The notes: a model not told the origin generated them from the letters alone. 64,000 nucleotides of DNA from Egicoccus halophilus (GCF_004300825.1 NZ_CP036250.1:2784001-2848000), one strand, 5' to 3'; positions 7,327-15,770 are shown, counted from the first letter of the stretch. Translations and numbers: made by a program.

Positions 7327-7941
7327 TCAGACGGCTGCGCCGACGAACAGCGCGGCCGCGACCGCGGCGACGGTGACCTCGGTGATCCGCTGGGCCAACG
7401 AGCTGCGCCGGTCGAGCGCACGGTGGTAGCGCTGCAGGCCGGCCGGGTCCCGCAGCCGCGCGGTGGTCAGCAACGGCAGGGCACGCACGAGGCCGAAGCT
7501 CGCCCCGAGCAACGCACCGGTCGCGGTCGAGCCCGAAGCCAGCGCGAGCAGCAGCAACAGGTGCGTCGCAGCGGTCGGGATGCGGGTGAAGACGGCGCCG
7601 CCGAGCTGGGCCCCGAAGCCGGCGCCGTACACCCAGCCACGGAAGTCGTCCAGCCACCGCTCGTCGACCTGCCGCTGCCAGCTGGGAAGCCGGCCGGGCA
7701 TCCGGCCGGCGTCGACCAGCAGGGCGCCCACCGCGGCCAGTCCGAGCAGCACGAGCCCGAGCGGACGCGGCAGCTCCCAGCCGGCGGCGGCGCCCAGCCA
7801 GGCCGCCAGCCGGCCGACCGCACCTGCCAGCCCGAAGACCACCGCCCCACCGATGATCGACGCGACGAGGTAGGCGGCGGCCGTCACCGACCACCGCTGT
7901 CCTCGTGAGGCCTCCCCGACCGGGGAGATGCTGGAGAGCAT
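7327..7941 (-). CDS. Polytopic membrane protein of the mau-like operon
   Basis: About 204 residues with five or six hydrophobic spans. A conserved-looking loop reads DDFRGWVYGAGFGAQLGGAV followed by FTRIPTAATHLL. Two starts are possible: ATG at 7947, which touches TGAGGG, and ATG at 7941, which has the same TGAGGG six bases upstream; I prefer 7941. No cysteine pair typical of CcdA/DsbD is visible, so redox transport is not shown. Its place between the MauD-like gene and the secreted cysteine-rich protein suggests a membrane role in making or exporting that protein. Confidence 0.65.
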   Translation of the reverse strand: MLSSISPVGEASRGQRWSVTAAAYLVASIIGGAVVFGLAGAVGRLAAWLGAAAGWELPRPLGLVLLGLAAVGALLVDAGRMPGRLPSWQRQVDERWLDDFRGWVYGAGFGAQLGGAVFTRIPTAATHLLLLLALASGSTATGALLGASFGLVRALPLLTTARLRDPAGLQRYHRALDRRSSLAQRITEVTVAAVAAALFVGAAV

Positions 7942-7950
7942 CGACATCCC

Positions 7951-8016
7951 TCAGGGAGACCAGGAGCTGCGCAGTGCCGCCACCGTCGCGAGGGTCAGGC
8001 CGAGTGCCGGGATCAC
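7951..8016 (-). CDS. 21-residue hydrophobic peptide overlapping the MauD-like stop
   Basis: A GTG overlaps the MauD-like stop (GTGA). It reads VIPALGLTLATVAALRSSW then SP: a short hydrophobic helix with a basic end. The stop lies 9 bases before the next preferred start. The exact four-base overlap and position inside a coupled operon argue for translation, perhaps to carry ribosomes to the next gene. The peptide could also be a functional membrane micro-protein. Length alone gives no proof. Confidence 0.4.
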   Translation of the reverse strand: MIPALGLTLATVAALRSSWSP

Positions 8017-8798
8017 GGTCGCGTCCCGGTGTCGTCGCCTGCCGCGGGCGCGCCCGCGCCGCCGACGGTGACCTCGTCGCCCGGCGCGAACTGCTCGGCC
8101 CGGCGGTACAGACTCGGGTCGCCGGGCTCGATGCCCGCGGCGAGCAGGTGCCGGTCGGCGTCGCGCTCGCGACGGGCGTCGGCCGCGGCCTTGTCGCGCC
8201 CCGCCGCACCCTGCAGCAGCAGGCGGCGCACGGCCGGCCAGGTCCCGGCCGTGCCCTCGCCCCGGACCCGGCCCGTGGCGCCGTCGACGTGGACCACGTA
8301 CGGACTGCCCGGCACGTCGTGGGCGTCCCAGGTCGCGTCGCTCATGACCACGGTCGCGCCGGGCGGCGCCAGACGGGCGATCGCGTCGCGGTCCTCGTCG
8401 GGCTCCTCCCGGGTGACGACCACCACCCGGGTGTCGCCCGGGACGTCGGGCGCCTCGAGCGCGGGCCAGTACGGCTTGCAGCCGGCGCAGGTCGACGACA
8501 GGAACACCAGGACCGTGTCGTGGCGCACCTCGCGCACGCGCAACGCGAGCACCTCGCCGTCGGGACCGACGCCGACGACGTCGTCGGCGAGCCGGCCGTC
8601 GACCGGCGTGGCCGGCGCCGCGACGGCCGCCGTCGGCGCCCCGGACGACGCGGGCGCGCCGGCGGGCTGGTCCGGGTCGATGCCCGCACCGAGCTCGTGC
8701 AGCCGCCGCAGGATCTCGGCGTGACTGCGTAGCAGTCCGACGACCAGCACGGTCTGCACGGCGACGACGACGGCGAGGAGTACGACCACGACCATCAT
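8013..8798 (-). CDS. MauD-like membrane-anchored thioredoxin-fold protein
   Basis: A 261-residue protein. Residues 2-22 form an N-terminal membrane anchor, residues 40-68 an Ala/Pro-rich linker, and the thioredoxin-like domain follows. The active site is C104-A-G-C107 in LSSTCAGCKPYW. DVPGSPYVV supplies the cis-proline region. In methylamine-utilisation clusters MauD is thought to guide disulfide formation in the cysteine-rich light chain, together with MauE. Here it overlaps the MauE-like stop by four bases and lies upstream of an 18-cysteine secreted protein, so the same role is likely. A TlpA/ResA-type redox protein is the alternative. Confidence 0.75.
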   Translation of the reverse strand: MMVVVVLLAVVVAVQTVLVVGLLRSHAEILRRLHELGAGIDPDQPAGAPASSGAPTAAVAAPATPVDGRLADDVVGVGPDGEVLALRVREVRHDTVLVFLSSTCAGCKPYWPALEAPDVPGDTRVVVVTREEPDEDRDAIARLAPPGATVVMSDATWDAHDVPGSPYVVHVDGATGRVRGEGTAGTWPAVRRLLLQGAAGRDKAAADARRERDADRHLLAAGIEPGDPSLYRRAEQFAPGDEVTVGGAGAPAAGDDTGTRP

Positions 8799-9406
8799 GC
8801 GCGACCTCCGGCGCCCGGGTCGGACGGCGCCACCCGCGGCGCGGGCAACGTGATGCGGCGGGTGGCGGCCCGCAGGTCCGGCAAGGCGCCCAGCAGTTGC
8901 TGGAGCGAGGCGACGGCCACCAACGCCAGGACGGCGGCGACCAGGGTCGGGAGCGCGGCGAGGCCCAACCCGGCGGCCGGCGACCCGAGCAACGCCAGGT
9001 TGGGCGCCAGGGCAGCCACGGCGGCCGCGACGGTCACCACCGCGTCGATCGTGACGTGCAGCGGCCCGGCGGGCGCGGCGGCCTGCCCGAAGCAGCCACA
9101 CGAAGCACCACGGCGCCACTGCCGCGCGGCGACGAGCGTGAAGGCGCCGTAGGCGAGGGCCAGGCCGACCAGCGGCAGGCGTCCGCCGACGACCAGCACC
9201 AGCACCGCCAGCCCGAGCTCGCCGGCACCGATCGTGCGCACCAGCAACCGGGCGCGGGCGCCGCGCCAGCCGAGCGCGTCACCGGCGTCCTGGGGACGCC
9301 GCAGCTTGGCCAGTCCCGCGGGCAGCAGCAGACCGGCGCCGAGCACGACGGCGACCAACAGCAACTCGGCCGCCAGCGGCGACCACGCCTCGAGTACCGC
9401 GTACAT
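8795..9406 (-). CDS. MauE/DoxX-like redox-associated membrane protein
   Basis: A 203-residue membrane protein and first gene of the minus-strand operon. It has four to six hydrophobic spans. The motif GASCGCFGQ near residues 96-104 matches the CGCFG seen in MauE-type proteins, whose paired cysteines pass reducing or oxidising equivalents across the membrane. AKLRRP after the first long span is also typical of the family. GGAGGG precedes the start. The neighbouring MauD-like protein overlaps by four bases. The most likely substrate is the secreted cysteine-rich protein three genes downstream. Confidence 0.8.
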   Translation of the reverse strand: MYAVLEAWSPLAAELLLVAVVLGAGLLLPAGLAKLRRPQDAGDALGWRGARARLLVRTIGAGELGLAVLVLVVGGRLPLVGLALAYGAFTLVAARQWRRGASCGCFGQAAAPAGPLHVTIDAVVTVAAAVAALAPNLALLGSPAAGLGLAALPTLVAAVLALVAVASLQQLLGALPDLRAATRRITLPAPRVAPSDPGAGGRA

Positions 9407-9603
9407 GTCCTGCCCTCCCCCGAACCCCGGGCCCGGACTGGCCCCTCGCGGGGCGTCGACGGACGCTAAACGACCCGTGCGACACCGACAACACCGGCCC
9501 CGGGATGCGGGAAGCGGCGCGCGGGCGGCGCGCTAGCCTCCCGGTCCGCGCCACCGATCTCCCTGCGACTCGCGTCGGCCGCGTCCGTTGCGAAGGGCAG
9601 ATC

Positions 9604-10434
9604 GTGGGTTCGTTGCTCGCGCTCGGTGCCGCACTCGGCTTCGGGGTCTCCGACTACACCGGCGGGCTCGCCGCGCGGCGGGGCTCGGCGCTGACGGTGA
9701 CCCTGCTCGGTCAGGTGGCCGGTCTGCTCGCGCTGGTGCCGGCGTTGGTGTTGGTGGCGGGCCGACCGTCGTTCGCCGCCCTCGGGTACGGGGCGGCGGC
9801 CGGACTGTTCGGCAGCCTCGGGCTGGTGCTCTACCTGCGCTGCATGGCACTCGGGCCGATGGGTGTCATCTCACCCGTCGCCGCACTGGTCGGCGCCGCC
9901 GTACCGGTGCTGTGGGCCGTCGGCCTCGCCGGCGAGCGCCTGGATCCCCGCGACGTCGCCGGGGTGGTGGCCGGTCTGGCCGCGGTCGTGCTCGTCGCCT
10001 ACCGACGCGGAGCGGGCCGGGCCGCGGCGGGGAGTCGCGGACCGCTGGTCGCGGCCGGCGCCGGGGCGGCGTTCGGCCTGTTCCTGGTGCTGCTCGACGC
10101 GACGCCGGGCGACTCGGGGCTGTGGCCGCTCGTGGGGTCGCGCCTGGCCGGCATCGGGCTGTTGGCGGCCCTCGTGCGGGCCCGACCCCGTCCCTGGCCG
10201 TCCACCGACGGCCGCCGGCTGGCCGTGGTCAGCGGCGTGACCGACCAGCTCGCCAACGTGTCGTTCCTGCTCGCCACCCGTACCGGACTGCTGTCGCTGG
10301 CCTCGCTGCTCACCAGCCTCTACCCGGTCGTGGTACTGGTGCTGGCCCGGCAGCTGCTGCACGAGCGTCTCACCCGCCCGCAGGCCGGGGGCGTCGCACT
10401 CGCCCTGCTCACCAGCGTCCTGATCGCCGCCTGA
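9604..10434 (+). CDS. EamA/DMT-family transporter
   Basis: A 276-residue protein with about ten hydrophobic spans in two similar halves, as in the drug/metabolite transporter superfamily. The ends of the halves read GVISPVAALVGAAVPVLWA and SLASLLTSLYPVVVLVLA, the usual EamA signatures. I start at GTG 9604 with GAAGGG upstream; the extension to 9505 has low-complexity coding and no membrane signal. The substrate is unknown, as for most of this family. It is transcribed divergently from the MauE-like gene over a 197-bp gap in which I see no further gene. Confidence 0.85.
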   Translation: MGSLLALGAALGFGVSDYTGGLAARRGSALTVTLLGQVAGLLALVPALVLVAGRPSFAALGYGAAAGLFGSLGLVLYLRCMALGPMGVISPVAALVGAAVPVLWAVGLAGERLDPRDVAGVVAGLAAVVLVAYRRGAGRAAAGSRGPLVAAGAGAAFGLFLVLLDATPGDSGLWPLVGSRLAGIGLLAALVRARPRPWPSTDGRRLAVVSGVTDQLANVSFLLATRTGLLSLASLLTSLYPVVVLVLARQLLHERLTRPQAGGVALALLTSVLIAA

Positions 10435-10561
10435 GGCGTGGTCCGCCACCTCGCGTCGTGCCCGGCGGCGACCCGACAGCCCCGCGCGGCGCATGCGGAC
10501 GGACGGTCGGGGCACGGCCGGGTCGTGCCGCGATAGCGCCTTACGGTGAACCGGCAGGTCC

Positions 10562-10960
10562 ATGACGACGAGACGAGACGAGGCCACCGTGCGACTGCCC
10601 ACAGCGCTGCGCCCGACCGTGGGCGACGACGACGCGCGGGGTCCCGCCCCGGCGCCGCCCACCCCTCGGCACGGTCTGCTCCCGACCGTGGTCGCGGCCG
10701 TGAGGCTGCCGGGTGACCTGCTGCTGGCATTGGGGTATGTGGTCCGACAGTTGCCGTTCCTCGTGCAGGACCTGCGCAGCCTCGTCAACGACCTGGCCCG
10801 ACTCGCGCACGTCGGTGATCCGGGGGCGCTCAGCGACCTGGTCGCCGGGTTGGCACGCGCCGCCTCGACGGAGGGAGAGCTGACCCGCCTGCTGCGTGCC
10901 GCCGCGGAGTTGGCCGAGGCACGCGCCGAGGTGGAACGCGGGCAGACGCCCGAGACCTGA
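10562..10960 (+). CDS. Hypothetical helical protein
   Basis: A 132-residue frame from ATG. The first 45 residues are Pro/Ala/Asp-rich and probably disordered. The rest forms helices with one amphipathic or weakly hydrophobic stretch (PGDLLLALGYVVRQLPFLVQ) and a charged coiled-coil-like end. I know no family. It stands alone between the transporter and the histidine kinase. Codon third-position GC is as high as in its neighbours, which supports coding. Confidence 0.5.
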   Translation: MTTRRDEATVRLPTALRPTVGDDDARGPAPAPPTPRHGLLPTVVAAVRLPGDLLLALGYVVRQLPFLVQDLRSLVNDLARLAHVGDPGALSDLVAGLARAASTEGELTRLLRAAAELAEARAEVERGQTPET

Positions 10961-11061
10961 GCACGCCGAGGACGGCGCGGCCCATCGGGCGACGACGCGC
11001 GCTGTACAGCTCCTGAAGCACGCCCTAGGCTCGGCACGCCGACGAGAGCACCCGGATACAG

Positions 11062-12252
11062 GTGGCAGCGAGCCCGATCATCGACGAATCCTCACGGCTC
11101 GCCGCCGTTCGACGCTACGACGCCCTGGCGATCCCGCCCGACGGCGCGTTCGAGCGCATCGCCCGCATGGCCGCCCGCCTCACGGACACGCCGATCGCCA
11201 CGATCTCGATCGTCGACGAGGACCGGATCTGGTTCCCGGCCACCCATGGCCTCGACGTGACCGAGATCGCCCACGAGCCGGGACTGTGCGCGTCGGCCGT
11301 CCTGCAGCCCGACCCGTACGTGGTGACCGACGCCAGTCTCGATCCGAGGACGCTCGACAACAGCCTCGTCCGCGGCGAGCTGGGGCTGCGGTTCTACGTC
11401 GGGATCCCGCTGCGGACCGCCGACGGGCACGGGCTGGGCACCCTGAACGTCATCGACGTCGCGCCCCGGTCCCTGCGACCGGGTGAGCTCGAGCACCTGC
11501 AGGACCTGGCGGCGATCGTGATGGACGAACTCGAACTGCGGCTCGCGGCCCGCGGCGCCGTCGCCGCCGAGTCCCAGCGGGTCGCCGCCGGCTACCGCGA
11601 CACGCTCCTGGCCGGCATCTCGCACGAGCTGCGCACCCCCATCGCCAAGCTGCAGGGCGTGGCCAGCCTGGCGGCGGCCACCCCGCCGACGGACATCGCC
11701 GACGCGCAACTGCGTGCGGTGCTGACACGGCAGGTCCGCCACCTCGACTGGCTGGTGGGCCAGTACCTCGACTTCGCCCTGCTCGAGAGCCAGCATCACG
11801 AACCGACGGCCGACCTCGCCCCGCTGACGCTGACCGAGGTGGTGGAACAGGCGACGGAGCTGTTCCGCGACCGGGCGACGATCGTTCTCGACGTCGAGCC
11901 CGGGCTCCCACAGGCCCTGGCGGACCTCCCACGCACGCAGCGCATCGTCACCGAACTCCTCAACAACGCCGTCCGGTTCGCCGGCACCCGCGCACCGATC
12001 CGGGTGGAGGTGGGGTGGGGCGACGATCCCGAGCTGGTGCGGGTGTCCGTGGTCGACGCCGGACCGGGAATCCCCGCCGACCAGCTGACGCACCTGTTCG
12101 ACCGTTTCACCCGTGACCCGCGCTCGACCGGGACCGGCGTGGGACTGTTCGTCAGCCGCGCCAACGCCGAGGTGCAGGGTGGGCGCATCGAGGTGGTCTC
12201 CACCCCCGGAGCGGGCAGCTGTTTCACGCTGCTGCTGCGCCGGGCACACTGA
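11062..12252 (+). CDS. GAF-domain sensor histidine kinase
   Basis: A 396-residue cytoplasmic kinase. Residues about 25-160 form a GAF domain (ATISIVDEDRIWFPATHGL ... GLGTLNVID). The H-box is ISHELRTP at about residues 187-194 with the phospho-accepting His. The N-box is ELLNNAVRFA, the G1 box VDAGPGIP and the G2 box GTGVGLFVS. There is no membrane segment, so it senses a soluble signal or works with a partner. No response regulator gene is adjacent, making it an orphan in this window. GTG is used as start. Confidence 0.88.
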   Translation: MAASPIIDESSRLAAVRRYDALAIPPDGAFERIARMAARLTDTPIATISIVDEDRIWFPATHGLDVTEIAHEPGLCASAVLQPDPYVVTDASLDPRTLDNSLVRGELGLRFYVGIPLRTADGHGLGTLNVIDVAPRSLRPGELEHLQDLAAIVMDELELRLAARGAVAAESQRVAAGYRDTLLAGISHELRTPIAKLQGVASLAAATPPTDIADAQLRAVLTRQVRHLDWLVGQYLDFALLESQHHEPTADLAPLTLTEVVEQATELFRDRATIVLDVEPGLPQALADLPRTQRIVTELLNNAVRFAGTRAPIRVEVGWGDDPELVRVSVVDAGPGIPADQLTHLFDRFTRDPRSTGTGVGLFVSRANAEVQGGRIEVVSTPGAGSCFTLLLRRAH

Positions 12253-12267
12253 GCCGCCGAACGCTAC

Positions 12268-12350
12268 GAGCAACTGCTCGACTCCGCTGCGAGCAACTGC
12301 TCGACTTCCGCTGCGAGCGACTGCTCGACTCAGGCTGCGAGCAACTGCTC
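12268..12350. repeat. Four tandem ~24-bp palindromic units overlapping the end of the TetR gene
   Basis: GAGCAACTGCTC (GAGCGACTGCTC in copy 3) begins at 12268, 12291, 12315 and 12339, each followed by GACTCCGCTGC or a variant. Each unit holds a small dyad (GAGCA-n2-TGCTC). The unit matches the last codons of the TetR gene (VEQLLAA-stop), so the array looks like a tandem duplication of that 3' end into the intergenic space. It may act as a convergent terminator or be neutral. Confidence 0.75.
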
Positions 12351-13121
12351 GACCAGCGCGGTGACCTCGCCGTCGTAGAGCGTCGCGCAGCCGTCGGGGA
12401 ACAGCCATCGGTGGTGGCCGAAGACCTCGAGGCTCACCTGACCGTGCAGGCGCCCCCAGGCCAGCAGCAGGGCGGCCCCGACCGGTGGTGGCAGCTCGTG
12501 GCCGTCGAGGACGCCCATCCCGGCGAGGCGGCCGGCCGTGTCGTCGTCGGCGGCGGCGGCACGCCATCCCGCGGGGATGCGCAGGCGTCCGGTGTCCCAG
12601 GCCTCGAGCAGCGGTCGGCCGAGGGCCGCGCCGACACGTCCCATGGCGGCGACCGTCGGGCCACCCGGTGGCGCGGCGTACCCGGGCACCGGATCGCCGA
12701 ACACGAGCGTGAACTCCTGGGGGTGGGTCACGCCCCAGTCACGGTACGCGAGCGCGACGGCGCGCAACCGGTCGCCGAGCTCACACGTCGGACCGGCGAC
12801 CAGCGGCGGCGGCGCGTCGTCCTCCCGCGGCTGCACGCGCTCGTCCAGTGCGCCGATGGCAGCACTCAGATGATCGGCGAGCCCGTGGTAGCTGGCCGTG
12901 ATCACCTGCGTCAGCAGGTCGTCGCGCGACGCGACGTAGCGGTAGAGCCCCGCCGGGCTCATGCCCACGCGGCGGGCGACCCGGCGAAGTGACAGGGCGA
13001 CGGCCCCGTGTTCGCGGATCTCCGCGTACGCGGCCGCGAGCAGCGCCTGCTCGGTCTGCAGTCGCAGGCGGGCCCGATGCCCCGACGGTGCCGGGGGCGG
13101 GGTCAGGTCACGCGACTCCAC
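12330..13121 (-). CDS. TetR/AcrR-family repressor
   Basis: A 263-residue regulator. Residues about 30-80 form the N-terminal helix-turn-helix (ALSLRRVARRVGMSPAGLYRY). The C-terminal ligand domain is of the TetR_C-like WHG type (DWGVTHPQEFTLVFGDPVPGY). The start at GTG 13121 is chosen over the upstream TTG 13184 because the latter lies inside the operator region. The divergent epimerase gene and two matching palindromes between the genes indicate that it represses itself and that gene. The ligand is unknown. The 3' end is duplicated as short repeats. Confidence 0.85.
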   Translation of the reverse strand: MESRDLTPPPAPSGHRARLRLQTEQALLAAAYAEIREHGAVALSLRRVARRVGMSPAGLYRYVASRDDLLTQVITASYHGLADHLSAAIGALDERVQPREDDAPPPLVAGPTCELGDRLRAVALAYRDWGVTHPQEFTLVFGDPVPGYAAPPGGPTVAAMGRVGAALGRPLLEAWDTGRLRIPAGWRAAAADDDTAGRLAGMGVLDGHELPPPVGAALLLAWGRLHGQVSLEVFGHHRWLFPDGCATLYDGEVTALVEQLLAA

Positions 13122-13182
13122 GGGATTTCCGATCTCCGTCTCCGGGCGCCCGTCGCCGGCCAGCGTAGCGATCAGGGGTTGC

Positions 13183-13232
13183 AACGCGAACGTCGTTCGC
13201 GTTTACTGCACAGGAACGCGAACATCGTTCGC
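13183..13232. promoter_or_regulatory. Two palindromic operators of the divergent TetR regulator
   Basis: At 13183-13203 lies a perfect 21-bp palindrome with arms AACGCGAACG and CGTTCGCGTT around one base. At 13218-13232 lies a second site, GCGAAC-ATC-GTTCGC. Centres are 32 bp apart, about three helical turns. Both are in the gap between the divergent TetR and epimerase genes, exactly where a dimeric TetR repressor would control both promoters. Confidence 0.8.
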
Positions 13233-13285
13233 ACTTCGGGGCGCTACGCCCCTCGACCGCCGGGCACCCCGGCAGGAGCACTCCC

Positions 13286-14245
13286 ATGCGCGTCACCATC
13301 CTGGGCGCCACCGGCGGCATCGGCCGCACGCTGGTCGACGAACTGCTCACCCGCGGCCACGAGGTCACCGCCGTCAGCCGCTCGGTCACCGCGTCCGACG
13401 TGCCGCCCGGCACCCGTGTCCGGGCGGCCGACCTCACCGACGCGGCCGCCGCCCGCGGTGCCTGCGCCGGTGCCGAGGTGGTGGTGATGGCCGCGAACCT
13501 GCCCTACGCCGACTGGCACGCGCACCTCCTGCCGACGGTCGGGAACGCCCTCGACGCCGCGGTCGCGACCGACGCCCGCTTCGTGATGGTCGACAATCTC
13601 TACGCCTACGGCGCACCGGCCGCGCCGATCACCGACCGCTCCCCCGAGGCCGGCCCCTCGCGCAAGGCCGCCGTGCGGCGCCGGGTCGCCGCTCTGCTGC
13701 TCGCCGCCCACGACGCCGGCCGGACCGGCGTCACCATCGGCCGCTTCTCCGACTACTACGGCCCCCACGGCCAGCACAGCCTGCTCGGCATGCTGATGAT
13801 CGACCCGGTGCTGCGCGGCCGGCGACCTCGCGCCTTCGTCGCCGCCGACCAGCCGCACACGTTCGCGTACCTGCCCGACGCCGCGGCCGCGTTCGCGACG
13901 CTGGTCGAGCGTCCCGAGGCGGACGGCCGCAGCTGGATCCTTCCCGCCGCCGAGCCGATCACCCAGCGCGAGGTCGCGGCGCTGGTCACCGACGCCGTCG
14001 GCGTCGAACGCCGGCTCGCGGCCGTTCCGCCGGCGATGCTGTGGGCGGCGGGCCTCGTCGACCGGCAACTGCGCGAGGCCCGCGAGCAGGTGCCGCAGTT
14101 CGACCGCCCCTACGTGGCGCTCGGCGACGAGTTCACCGCCACCTTCGGACCGCACCCGCTGACCCCCCACCCCGAAGCGGTCCGGGCGACGGTCGCGGCC
14201 CGCCGCGACGCCGACCGGCCGCTCACTGGGGCAGGTAGCGCTTGA
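13286..14245 (+). CDS. NAD(P)-dependent epimerase/dehydratase-like protein
   Basis: A 319-residue short-chain dehydrogenase of the extended type. Residues 1-13 hold the Rossmann motif (MRVTILGATGGIG). A Tyr-containing segment DNLYAYG and the later GRFSDYYGP resemble epimerase active regions, although the canonical YxxxK is not clear. AGGAG precedes the ATG. It is divergent from a TetR gene with two operator palindromes between, so it is probably induced by the ligand of that repressor. The substrate may be a sugar nucleotide or an aromatic/aldehyde compound. It overlaps the converging acyl-CoA dehydrogenase by 23 bases. Confidence 0.8.
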   Translation: MRVTILGATGGIGRTLVDELLTRGHEVTAVSRSVTASDVPPGTRVRAADLTDAAAARGACAGAEVVVMAANLPYADWHAHLLPTVGNALDAAVATDARFVMVDNLYAYGAPAAPITDRSPEAGPSRKAAVRRRVAALLLAAHDAGRTGVTIGRFSDYYGPHGQHSLLGMLMIDPVLRGRRPRAFVAADQPHTFAYLPDAAAAFATLVERPEADGRSWILPAAEPITQREVAALVTDAVGVERRLAAVPPAMLWAAGLVDRQLREAREQVPQFDRPYVALGDEFTATFGPHPLTPHPEAVRATVAARRDADRPLTGAGSA

Positions 14246-15467
14246 GCTCGCGCCGGGCGAGGGCCATCTCGTGGACCTCGTCCGGCCCGTCGGCCATCCG
14301 CAACGTGCGGGCGTGGGCCCACATCATGGCCAGCGGCGTGTCGTTGGAGAACCCGGCACCGCCGTGCACCTGGATCGCCTTGTCGAGCACCCACTCGGCC
14401 ATCTGCGGCGCGACGATCTTGATCGCCGAGATCTCCATGCGCGCGCCCTTGTTGCCCACGGTGTCCATCAGGGCGGCGGCCTCGAGGGTGAGCAGACGGG
14501 CCTGCTCGATCCGCACCCGCGACTGGGCGATCCAGTGCTGGACGATCCCCTGCCGGGCCAGGTGCTTGCCGAAGGTCTCGCGGGCGACGGCCCGCTCGCA
14601 CATCAGGTCGAAGGCCCGCTCCGCCATGCCGATCAGGCGCATGCAGTGGTGGATGCGGCCGGGGCCGAGCCGCTCCTGGGCGATGCGGAACCCGTCGCCC
14701 TCCTGTCCGATGAGGTTCCCGGCGGGGACACGGACGTCGGTGAAGCGCAGTTCGGGGTGCCCCCCGTGACCGTCGTAGTGGCCGAACACCGGCAGTTCCC
14801 GCACGATCTCGATGCCCGGGGTGTCCATCGGCACGAGGATCATCGACTGCTGGCGGTAGGGCTGCTCGTCGGGGTCGGTGACGCCCATGAAGATGCCGAC
14901 CCGGCAGCGCGGACTCGCTGCCCCGGTCGACCACCACTTGCGGCCGTTGAGCACGTACTCGTCGCCGTCGCGCTCGATGCGCGAACGGATGTTGCGGGCG
15001 TCGGACGAGGCGACGTCCGGCTCGGTCATGAAGAACGCCGAGCGGATCTCGGCCTCGAGCAGGGGGTGCAACCACTGCTGCTGCTGTTCGGGCGTGCCGA
15101 ACAGGTGCAGCACCTCCATGTTGCCGGTGTCCGGCGCGTTGCAGTTGAGCGCCTCGGGCGCGATCAGCGGCGAGCGTCCGGTGAGCTCGGCGAGGTACGC
15201 GTAGTCGAGGTTCGACAGGCCGGCACCGTGCTCGGGGTCCGGCAGGAACAGGTTCCACAGGCCGCGTCGCCGGGCCTCGTCCTGCAGCTCCCGCAACACC
15301 GCCGGGTGGTGATGGCGCTCCCCCGACGCCTCGATCTCCGCGGCATAGCGGGCCTCGTTGGGGTAGACGTGGACGTCGAGGAAGTCGAGCAGGGAGTCCC
15401 GGAACTCCTCGCCGCGCGCACTCAGCCGCAGATCCAACGTCGCTCTCCCGTGCGATGTGGCGGACAC
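14223..15467 (-). CDS. Acyl-CoA dehydrogenase
   Basis: A 414-residue flavoprotein dehydrogenase. Markers in order are AFFMTEPDVASSDARN (FAD- and substrate-binding middle domain), RKWWSTGA, the RIHHCMRLIGMAERAFDLM helix, and the C-terminal IQVHGGAGFSNDTPLA. The enzyme oxidises an acyl-CoA to the 2-enoyl-CoA and passes electrons to an electron-transfer flavoprotein. The chain preference cannot be told; the length and motifs resemble ACAD10/11-type and FadE-type enzymes. The start is near GTG 15467. It converges on the epimerase gene. Confidence 0.9.
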   Translation of the reverse strand: MSATSHGRATLDLRLSARGEEFRDSLLDFLDVHVYPNEARYAAEIEASGERHHHPAVLRELQDEARRRGLWNLFLPDPEHGAGLSNLDYAYLAELTGRSPLIAPEALNCNAPDTGNMEVLHLFGTPEQQQQWLHPLLEAEIRSAFFMTEPDVASSDARNIRSRIERDGDEYVLNGRKWWSTGAASPRCRVGIFMGVTDPDEQPYRQQSMILVPMDTPGIEIVRELPVFGHYDGHGGHPELRFTDVRVPAGNLIGQEGDGFRIAQERLGPGRIHHCMRLIGMAERAFDLMCERAVARETFGKHLARQGIVQHWIAQSRVRIEQARLLTLEAAALMDTVGNKGARMEISAIKIVAPQMAEWVLDKAIQVHGGAGFSNDTPLAMMWAHARTLRMADGPDEVHEMALARRELKRYLPQ

Positions 15468-15491
15468 CGGCCGGCACCCGCAGCCGCGACG

Positions 15492-15770
15492 CTAGCTGCC
15501 GACGCTGCGCAGGTGGCGATCGGCCGCCTCGTGGTCGGCCTGTTCGCGGGTACGGCCCTGCTCGAACCCGGCCACGGCGGCCAGCGCGAGTTCCTCGCCG
15601 CGTCGGCGCAGGTCACCGGCCGCGCCGAGCGCGGTCGAGCGCACGCGACGCAACGCGTCCCGACGCAGCTCGCGGCGTCGGTCGCCACCGTGCTCGGGAT
15701 CCTTGAGGTACATCCAGCCGGCGCCCATCGCGGCACCCGCGGAGAACGACAGCATCGATCGCACGCGCAC
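15492..15770 (-). CDS. Small protein with N-terminal hydrophobic segment (YtxH-like layout)
   Basis: About 92 residues. I start at GTG 15770 because AAGGAG lies six bases upstream; upstream ATGs sit in a GTCATCGTCCG repeat and lack a ribosome site. A short hydrophobic segment (MLSFSAGAAMGAGWMYL) is followed by KDPEHGGDRRRELRRD and a charged helical tail. This layout, a membrane anchor followed by DPxxG-RRxxxRD, is seen in YtxH-type and related small envelope proteins of actinobacteria. The function is unknown. It lies just upstream of the acyl-CoA dehydrogenase on the same strand. Confidence 0.6.
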   Translation of the reverse strand: MRVRSMLSFSAGAAMGAGWMYLKDPEHGGDRRRELRRDALRRVRSTALGAAGDLRRRGEELALAAVAGFEQGRTREQADHEAADRHLRSVGS

